A stretch of 10,389 nucleotides of DNA. It comes from an uncultured archaeon A07HN63. GTDB taxonomy: Archaea; Halobacteriota; Halobacteria; Halobacteriales; Haloferacaceae. The position numbers and the translations under genes are program-made. Below the pieces are notes generated by a model. It saw only the letters and a list, made by a program, of their open reading frames with translations, was not told where the DNA came from and ran no database searches. The stretch's first letter is position 1. Every line of letters begins with the position of its first letter. The stretch spans positions 53,549 to 63,937 of the forward strand of contig KI543199.1 of assembly GCA_000496215.1 (NCBI GenBank), read 5' to 3'. Shown in pieces: positions 1-5,714 of this stretch.

Positions 1-167
1 GATAGAATAATTATCCCTGTTTTTTTATCATATGACCACCATGCTGTAACAGGTCTATCCTTGGTGGGAGTAGGTAATATCTCTCTCTCAAAGACCTGGT
101 TGGGAATACTGATACGTCTCATTGCACCTAAATCGGATATTGACAAATACACCCATTCTTCACTCAT
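1..167 (-). CDS. Left-truncated small protein, possible AbrB/SpoVT-like DNA-binding protein
   Basis: This minus-strand frame is open from an ATG at 165-167 to the window edge and gives 55 residues without a stop. An in-frame TAG at 180-182 means no earlier start is available. The protein begins MSEEWVYLSISDLGAMRRIS and continues IPNQVFEREILPTPT. A Trp-Trp/Tyr stretch and a Lys-Lys-Thr-Gly-Ile-Ile-Ile strand follow. The pattern of strand, Gly, strand ending in Ile-Pro, short helix and C-terminal strand resembles the swapped-hairpin AbrB/SpoVT fold, which usually binds DNA as an antitoxin or transition-state regulator. That fold is inferred from pattern only. A TATA-like box lies 21-28 bp upstream on the same strand and there is no Shine-Dalgarno, which fits a leaderless transcript. 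It is divergent from the small gene at 326. The C-terminus lies outside the window, so the full length and any partner gene are unknown. Confidence 0.55.
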   Translation of the reverse strand, partial: MSEEWVYLSISDLGAMRRISIPNQVFEREILPTPTKDRPVTAWWSYDKKTGIIIL

Positions 168-187
168 ATGCTGACTCTTCTATAGGA

Positions 188-195
188 TTTTTATA
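188..195 (-). promoter_or_regulatory. TATA box for the truncated small gene
   Basis: On the minus strand this reads TATAAAAA inside an A/T-rich stretch. It is centred about 25 bp upstream of the ATG at 167, the spacing expected when transcription begins at or near the start codon. The assignment rests on sequence match and spacing only. Confidence 0.45.
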
Positions 196-230
196 ATTCT
201 TATTGTGTGTCTGGGACATTATTTTGATAT

Positions 231-262
231 TGTAGGTCTACCATAGGCTACAATAGGTGTAG
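231..262. repeat. Cluster of short inverted and direct repeats between two divergent promoters
   Basis: TGTAG occurs at 231-235 and 258-262, and its complement CTACA at 248-252, giving two overlapping dyads. ATAGG occurs at 243-247 and 253-257, exactly 10 bp apart, so both copies lie on the same face of the helix. The cluster lies between the minus-strand TATA box at 188-195 and the plus-strand TATA box at 293-299, where an operator for a small autoregulator would be expected. The arms are only 4-5 bp in AT-rich DNA, so chance is a real alternative. Confidence 0.3.
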
Positions 263-292
263 ATTATACAATGGTGTACGCTGTTCCACTGA

Positions 293-299
293 TATAAAT
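293..299 (+). promoter_or_regulatory. TATA box for the 43-residue gene
   Basis: TATAAAT lies 27-33 bp before the ATG at 326, so transcription would be expected to start close to the initiation codon. No ribosome-binding sequence precedes the ATG, which agrees with a leaderless transcript. Confidence 0.5.
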
Positions 300-325
300 C
301 CTTGTCCATCATCCTTACTATTGCT

Positions 326-457
326 ATGGGAAAGTCTCCAAAAACGGGTCGTGAATTAACTCCAGAACGTGGGCACAAAGGTCCAAGAGTATTTCATGCA
401 ATTCGTTCCTTCGGAGGCCGATTCACTAACTCGGATAGCGACTCTGACTCCGAATAG
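326..457 (+). CDS. Small 43-residue basic protein with acidic Ser-Asp tail, unknown function
   Basis: The frame runs from ATG at 326-328 to TAG at 455-457. The protein begins MGKSPKTGRELTPERGHKGP. It is rich in Lys, Arg, His and Gly through about residue 33 and ends in alternating Ser and Asp (DSDSDSDSE). There is no signal peptide, membrane segment or Cys pair, so it is not one of the CPxCG zinc micro-proteins common in haloarchaea. A basic body with an acidic tail suggests nucleic-acid or ribosome contact, but that is inference and I do not recognise the family. Support for a real gene comes from the TATA box at leaderless spacing, the absence of stops and the haloarchaea-like acidic end. 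Against it are its short length and codons (TTA, AAA, CCA, TCT) much more AT-rich than the neighbouring GC-rich genes. The latter could instead reflect transferred DNA. Confidence 0.5.
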   Translation: MGKSPKTGRELTPERGHKGPRVFHAIRSFGGRFTNSDSDSDSE

Positions 458-501
458 CGGAAAATTTGGACGTTTTGGGCTGGCTCAACATTCTCTCAGG
501 G

Positions 502-524
502 ATAAGTGGATTAATTCACCTTAT
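502..524. terminator. Imperfect hairpin between convergent gene ends
   Basis: ATAAGTG (502-508) can pair with CACCTTAT (517-524) with one bulged base across an 8-base AT loop. It lies between the stop of the 43-residue gene at 457 and the stop of the nuclease-helicase at 544. A role in ending either transcript is possible. There is no long T tract, so support is weak. Confidence 0.22.
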
Positions 525-543
525 TAGCTAGACGGTTCCGCGT

Positions 544-3261
544 TCACCGATCCGCCCACTCTAGCAACCGCTCGTAGAACGGCTCACTCGACAGCGCGGC
601 CCGATCACCGACCAGCACGAGCCCCTTTTTCGCCCGCGTCAGCGCGACGTTGATCCGGCGGTAGTCGTCAAACAGCGGCCCCGCCAGTTCGCCGGTGGCG
701 ACAAACGAGACGATGATGACCTCCTTGCTTGAGCCCTGAAACCGGTCGACGGTGTCGACGGTCACGTCGACCCGGCGGCTGATCTCGGCGACCTGCGCGC
801 GGAACGGCGCGATCACGCCGATGGCCTCGGGGTCGACACCCGCGGCGATGTAGTTGTCGACCACTTCGGCAACGCGGTCGGCCTCGATGGGGTTGGTGTT
901 GCCGACGCGCTCGCCGTCGGGATCGACGAAGGCGACGCCGTCCCGCAACGCCGCCGGCAGCGACGCCGGATCGACGAGATCGCCGACCGACTGGCCCGCC
1001 ACGTCGCCGCTGGCCGGCCGGAGCGCGCCGTCGTAGAACTCCGCCGAGGCAAACGACTGAATCCGCTGGCTCATCCGGTACTGCTTGGTGAGCATCACGC
1101 TCGCGTCGGGATAGGCCTCGATCAACCGCTCGAACAGCGATGTCGACAGCGGATTTTCCGACTCCGGTTCGTCGGCAACACCGCCCTCGCCGCCGGGATC
1201 GGCGGCCTGCACGACCGGCGGCAACTGCTCGTGGTCGCCGACGAGGACGAACCGCTCGGCGCGATTCAGCGCGGCCAGCGCCGACGGCTCGGTCAGCTGG
1301 CTGGCCTCGTCGACGACCGCCACGTCGAACTCCTGTTCGCGCATCACGCGGGAGCCACAGCTCGCGGTTGTCGCCGCCACCACGGGCGCGCTGTGGAGCG
1401 CGCTGGCCAGCTCGCCGGGGTCGCCCTCGGTGTCGAGCCGCACGTCGAGCATATCCTCGCGAATCCCGGTCGTCGTCCCGACGCGCTGGATGTCCTCGAA
1501 GCCCTGCGCGCGAAGGGCCTCCAGCGCGTTGTCGACCGCGCGATTGGTAAACGCCGTGAGCAACACCCGGTCGCCGCGGGCGACGAGCGCGCGGATCAGC
1601 CGCGCGATGGTGTAGGTCTTCCCCGTCCCGGGCGGGCCGTGAATCAGCGCGCAGTCGTCGGCGTTGACCGCGAGATTCACCGCGCGATTCTGCCCTGCGT
1701 TGTTGTCGATAAACGTCTCCTCGCCATTACCAAATTCTGGCTCGCGTCGCCCGAACAGGATGTCCTTGCGGTCGTCGCCACCCTTCAGCACGGCATCGTG
1801 CAGCGCGGTCAACATCCGGTCGACCGAGAGTTCGGAGGGATAGACGTCGAGCCGCCGCACATCGACCGGTTCGTCGGCCGTGACGACGATCTCCTCGTCG
1901 AGTTTGGTGATGCGGCAGAGTTCGGCATGCCCCGAAACTGGGTCGCCGTCGCTGGCGAGCGCAACGTCGCCCTCGCGGAGCTTCGACACCGCTTCGGCCG
2001 GCTTCTCGGCTCGAAGTTTCCAGCGGTTACCGTCGATCTCCTCCCGGCCGAGGGAGTCGAGATCGATCAGCGCGCGGTCGTCGTCGGCCCGCTCTTGTGC
2101 ATCCTGTTCCCAGAGTTTCCGATACTCGGCGTGAACCGCCCGCCGCTCGGCCTCGATAGCGTGATAGAACCGCTCGAAGTACTCCTGTTCCTCGTCGGGC
2201 ACCGCCTGTCCGATCTGGCCGGCTTTCGATTCCTGATCGAGCCGGCCGGAGACGACCATGCAGGTGTCCTGCTCGAAACAGTACTCACAGGTTGCGTCGG
2301 CCTCGTAGCCGGTCGGCACTTCTCTCCTCGCTTCCATCGCTGCCAACTCGTTGCGACTCCGGACGACAAAATCGAGCAGCCCCTTCCCGACCGAGAACTC
2401 CTTGGCCGGCGAGAGGTCGCCGGATTCCTCGGTTCGCTCAAGCGTCGTGTTTTTCGTATAGAGCAAGGTTCCGGTGTCGGCGTCGATGCCGCGTTCCTCC
2501 AGCATGAGCGCGTAGCAGGCGGCCTGAATCTTGTCCTGAAACCGTGGGTCGCGGTTCGTGTTTTTCCCCGTTTTGAGTTCGACCGGCATCCCGCGGCGGA
2601 GCGCGTCGGCCCGCCCCTTCAGGCCGAATGTCGGGCTTATGAGCGTGTACTCGGAGCGCCAGTTGTCTTCCTCTGTCAGCGTCCCCTGCTGGAGCCAGCC
2701 CTCGATAGCGGCAGCGTTCTGTTTCACCTCGCCTTCGACTTCGGCCACGTCACGGCCGAGCACGCCGAGTTCGAGGCCGGCTTCCTCAACGCGGTCGGCG
2801 ACGGCGGTATCGAGATCACGGCCGCGGAGCAGATCGCCGAACACCTCGTGGACGATGGTTCCCTTGACCACAGGGTAATTGAGCGGAATCGCCGAGAGCT
2901 TGTTGAGGTAGTACATTCGCGGGCACTGCACCCACGACCGGATCGAGGTCACGTCGACGATGAAATCGGGTTCGAGAACGACATACGAGTCGCTACCGGT
3001 GCTGTAGGTCGTCGACCCCTGATACTCGCCTTCCTCGGGATTCGTGAGCAGGAGGTCCATCCCCGCCTCGGCTTCCTCGGCTGTGTCAGCCCACTTGCCC
3101 CACAGCGTCACGTCGACCGCGCTGTCTCCGTCGGTCGGCGTCTCGTCGGTCGGTCGCACGCGGAGTTCCGCCAGCCGTCGCTCGCCGTGTTCGGTCTCGA
3201 CGGTCGTCGGCGCGTTGCAGGCGACCAGTTCCCCGCGAAGGCGATCAGTCACTACCGGCAC
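544..3261 (-). CDS. Dna2-like Fe-S PD-(D/E)XK nuclease fused to SF1 helicase
   Basis: This 905-residue protein should unwind DNA with ATP and cut single strands or flaps during replication or break repair. Residues 1-105 look like an OB-type strand-rich region (RGELVACNAP, VDVTLWGKWADT), as in RPA. The nuclease follows with His138 in VHEVFGDLL, Asp219 in GRAD and Glu228-x-Lys230 in VELKTGK. Cys113 plus Cys325-x2-Cys328-x5-Cys334 match the Fe-S cluster spacing of Dna2, AddB and Cas4. The helicase has Gln524 (Q motif), Walker A HGPPGTGKT (541-549), Walker B VVDEAS (649-654), GDHEQLPP (675-682), QYRM (727-730), DRFQGSSKE (839-847) and NVALTRAKKG (871-880). All catalytic residues I looked for are present, so the enzyme should be active. 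The start is GTG (3259-3261) with no Shine-Dalgarno and only a weak T-rich element upstream. The gene stands alone, with 189 bp to the kinase upstream. Confidence 0.93.
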   Translation of the reverse strand: MPVVTDRLRGELVACNAPTTVETEHGERRLAELRVRPTDETPTDGDSAVDVTLWGKWADTAEEAEAGMDLLLTNPEEGEYQGSTTYSTGSDSYVVLEPDFIVDVTSIRSWVQCPRMYYLNKLSAIPLNYPVVKGTIVHEVFGDLLRGRDLDTAVADRVEEAGLELGVLGRDVAEVEGEVKQNAAAIEGWLQQGTLTEEDNWRSEYTLISPTFGLKGRADALRRGMPVELKTGKNTNRDPRFQDKIQAACYALMLEERGIDADTGTLLYTKNTTLERTEESGDLSPAKEFSVGKGLLDFVVRSRNELAAMEARREVPTGYEADATCEYCFEQDTCMVVSGRLDQESKAGQIGQAVPDEEQEYFERFYHAIEAERRAVHAEYRKLWEQDAQERADDDRALIDLDSLGREEIDGNRWKLRAEKPAEAVSKLREGDVALASDGDPVSGHAELCRITKLDEEIVVTADEPVDVRRLDVYPSELSVDRMLTALHDAVLKGGDDRKDILFGRREPEFGNGEETFIDNNAGQNRAVNLAVNADDCALIHGPPGTGKTYTIARLIRALVARGDRVLLTAFTNRAVDNALEALRAQGFEDIQRVGTTTGIREDMLDVRLDTEGDPGELASALHSAPVVAATTASCGSRVMREQEFDVAVVDEASQLTEPSALAALNRAERFVLVGDHEQLPPVVQAADPGGEGGVADEPESENPLSTSLFERLIEAYPDASVMLTKQYRMSQRIQSFASAEFYDGALRPASGDVAGQSVGDLVDPASLPAALRDGVAFVDPDGERVGNTNPIEADRVAEVVDNYIAAGVDPEAIGVIAPFRAQVAEISRRVDVTVDTVDRFQGSSKEVIIVSFVATGELAGPLFDDYRRINVALTRAKKGLVLVGDRAALSSEPFYERLLEWADR

Positions 3262-3450
3262 TCTACGCGGCGGGCTGAAAAACGCTGTTGGTGCTGTCGG
3301 TCAGGGCTACCTCTGGCCGGGCCCATGGAGCGCGTGTGCCAGCACAACAGCGGCTATCCGCCCACCGACTGTCTCTTAGATACCAGACTGGTTGACGGTA
3401 GTGCGGCGTTCCTCCCAACCTGTGGCTCTTGCCGACACCAACCTGCCAGC

Positions 3451-5610
3451 TTAATCCTTGTCTTGTCTCTCGGTCTCGATCTCGAACCGCGCTCCACCAT
3501 CGTGTCCCCCTGTGGCTGAGATCTCCCAGCCGTGGGCGGTCACCAGCTCTTTGACGATATAGAGGCCGAGCCCGGTTCCGTCGTCACTCGTCGTATGGCC
3601 GTGGTCGAAGATTTCCTCACGCGCATCCTCGGGAATACCATCGCCGTCGTCTTCGATGTAAAAGCCGCTGCGACCGTCATCCAGTGTCCCTACACGAACC
3701 GTCAGTGGTGGCTCGTTGTGATCGACTGCATTCCGAAAGAGATTCTCGAAGACGTTCAACAGGAGGTCACGGTCGCCGGTAATCCGTGCCTGTGAATCGA
3801 TCATCATCTCCAGTGTCGCATCCTCGGTCTGGGCCATTCGCCATGCCTCGTGCGCTAAGACGACGAGCTCAATCGGCTCTCTATCTTCGACGACGGTGTC
3901 TGCACCCGCCATTGTGAGCAGTTCCTCGATCATCGTGTCCATTCGCCCGAGCGCCTTTCGGATCGTCTGGAAGTCATCCGGGTCGCCGCTTTCCTCGGCG
4001 ATATCCACGTACCCCTCTGCGAGGCCAATCGGATTTCTGAGGTCGTGGCTGATCACACTCGCGAACTTTTCGAGACGTTCGTTCTGTCGTCGTAGCTTCT
4101 GTTTCGACTCCTTTTGCTGTGTCACATCACGAGCGTGACTCAGGAACAGGTCCTGCCCGTCTGTCTCCAGCAGTGTAAAGCGGACTTTGACCGGATACGA
4201 ACTGCCGTCAGCACACTGATGCCGTCCCTCCAGTTCCATTGGTTCTCCTTTCTCCTTGACCATCGAGTGAAACTCTCGTGCATCGGACCGGTCAATCTCC
4301 GCGTCGATATCAGCCACCTCCATCTCCAGCAGCTCTTCCTCGGAGTAACCCAGTTTCGCTGTCGCCTTCTCGTTTACCTTTGTGAACTTTCCGTCCGCGT
4401 CTGTCACAAAAATCGGGTCGGGTGCGGTATCGAACAGCACCTGCAACCGCTCACGTTTCTCCTCGAGTTCACGTTCCTGCTGCTTGCGGTCAGTGATGTC
4501 ACGGGCAACCCCGGTAAACCCGACTACAGTTCCGTTCGCATCGTAGAACGGAGCCATACTGAACTCATACGGGATTTCGTCACCTGCCTTTGTCTGCAGG
4601 TGCGCCTCGAGACTGTCAATCTGCTCCTCGGATTTGGTCATCTGTTTGACAGCGTTTCGAATCATCTCCTGTTCTGTGTCCGGGAAAAAATCCCACGGAG
4701 CCATCGACTCCAGCTCCTGATGATCGTATCCAGTCACAGCACTTGCCTTCTCGTTGTATTCAATGAGTGACCACTCCGTGTCGAAGGTGTAGAATATATC
4801 CGGCAGGCCGTCGACGATGCCGTCGATAAACGCCCGCTCCTCCTGCAGTGCTCGCTCCTTTTGTTTCCGGTCGGTGACGTTCTCGATGATCCCGACAATC
4901 TGGTCGTCGCCGTCTATCTCGGTCAGTTCTGCTGTTACACTGCCCCAGATAGCCTCCTCGTCAAGTGTCAGAAGGACTGTTTCGTACTCCGTCACCGCTC
5001 CATCCGCAACGATCTGCTCCCCGAGTTCGACCTGTTCGTCGGTGTTCGCGTACAGACCCTGTCGAGAGTGGGCTTTCAGCTCTTCCTTCGAGTCAGCGTT
5101 GAACATGTCGACCGCAGCCTCGTTGACGAACTCAAACTGACCCTGCGCTTCCGGAGAGCTGATCCACACGGCCACCGGGAGTGTCTCGCACAATCCCTCG
5201 TACCGTGCAAGCTCCTGTGACTTCGGGTCGGTAACCGGTTCGGACACGACGATCACGCCGGTGCCAGCCGTCAGCTCGCACGGTGAGCACCGATACTGTC
5301 TCGTGGTCGTCCCATTTGAGGTGTCGATATCAAGTGTGACCTCGAATGGGAAGTCGCCGGGGGCATCCTGCTCATAGACCGTTTCTATCGCCTGTCTGAA
5401 CGTTGCATGCGATTCATCGTCTGCAGCGATCTGCGCTATCAGATCCATCACGTAGCCTCCACGGTAGGACTCCAGCGACACATCTGGCTGTGGGAGTGAC
5501 TCCCGGTTGGTATACGCTATATTCCAGCTACTATCAAGCAGATATGCAGGCGCAGATATACTGTCAATGATGCCTCGGTACTGGGTCCCGTCTGTCGACG
5601 TCTCTTTCAT
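3451..5610 (-). CDS. Soluble sensor histidine kinase, four PAS domains then HisKA-HATPase
   Basis: This 719-residue cytoplasmic two-component sensor should autophosphorylate a His and pass the phosphate to a response regulator. Approximate PAS domains are at 12-122, 134-248, 255-375 and 384-499. The last three end in the usual DxTxxK linker (NVTDRKQ, DITDRKQ, DVTQQKE). The HisKA H-box is SVISHDLRNP with His522. The HATPase has the N-box around Asn623 and Asn627, the G1 box DDGDGIP (654-660) and the G2 box GTGLGLYIVKE (678-688). No membrane segment, signal peptide or receiver domain is visible, so the signal is probably internal, such as redox, light or a ligand bound by PAS. PAS1 is the most diverged and lacks a clear closing motif. 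The ATG at 5608-5610 is chosen because PAS1 begins about 12 residues later. It lies 104 bp downstream of the other kinase and has its own TATA candidate. No partner regulator is in the window. Confidence 0.92.
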   Translation of the reverse strand: MKETSTDGTQYRGIIDSISAPAYLLDSSWNIAYTNRESLPQPDVSLESYRGGYVMDLIAQIAADDESHATFRQAIETVYEQDAPGDFPFEVTLDIDTSNGTTTRQYRCSPCELTAGTGVIVVSEPVTDPKSQELARYEGLCETLPVAVWISSPEAQGQFEFVNEAAVDMFNADSKEELKAHSRQGLYANTDEQVELGEQIVADGAVTEYETVLLTLDEEAIWGSVTAELTEIDGDDQIVGIIENVTDRKQKERALQEERAFIDGIVDGLPDIFYTFDTEWSLIEYNEKASAVTGYDHQELESMAPWDFFPDTEQEMIRNAVKQMTKSEEQIDSLEAHLQTKAGDEIPYEFSMAPFYDANGTVVGFTGVARDITDRKQQERELEEKRERLQVLFDTAPDPIFVTDADGKFTKVNEKATAKLGYSEEELLEMEVADIDAEIDRSDAREFHSMVKEKGEPMELEGRHQCADGSSYPVKVRFTLLETDGQDLFLSHARDVTQQKESKQKLRRQNERLEKFASVISHDLRNPIGLAEGYVDIAEESGDPDDFQTIRKALGRMDTMIEELLTMAGADTVVEDREPIELVVLAHEAWRMAQTEDATLEMMIDSQARITGDRDLLLNVFENLFRNAVDHNEPPLTVRVGTLDDGRSGFYIEDDGDGIPEDAREEIFDHGHTTSDDGTGLGLYIVKELVTAHGWEISATGGHDGGARFEIETERQDKD

Positions 5611-5677
5611 TATGATCTACACATATCTGATTGCTCGATCATACATTCAATCCTGTGACAACAAATTGATGTAATCG

Positions 5678-5685
5678 TTAATAAA
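5678..5685 (-). promoter_or_regulatory. Possible TATA box for the downstream kinase
   Basis: On the minus strand this reads TTTATTAA, 68-75 bp upstream of the ATG at 5610, in a 104-bp AT-rich gap between the two kinases. It would give a 5' leader of roughly 40 bases. A weaker element nearer the start (TGTATGAT, around 5638-5645) could give a leaderless transcript instead. Either would let this kinase be expressed separately from its upstream neighbour. Confidence 0.33.
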
Positions 5686-5714
5686 CCTATTGACGCATAT
5701 TATTCGTTATGCAA

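Noticed and set aside
1231..3519. Very long plus-strand open frame (762 codons) opposite the nuclease-helicase
   Set aside because: It is antisense to a gene with intact nuclease, Fe-S and helicase motifs. It lacks any recognisable motif and is rich in Arg, His, Val and Leu, as expected when GC-rich haloarchaeal codons are read on the opposite strand.
3323..3519. Possible zinc micro-protein in the 3262-3450 gap (CQH, TCGSCRH motifs on the plus strand)
   Set aside because: It has only one CxxC pair, no TATA box at suitable spacing, and its 3' part overlaps the kinase C-terminus. It is the tail of the same antisense frame. Nothing else was seen in this gap.
4114..4770. Plus-strand 218-codon frame inside the PAS4 kinase
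   Set aside because: It is antisense to conserved PAS domains. Its Cys/Leu/His-rich composition is unlike haloarchaeal proteins and it has no motif.
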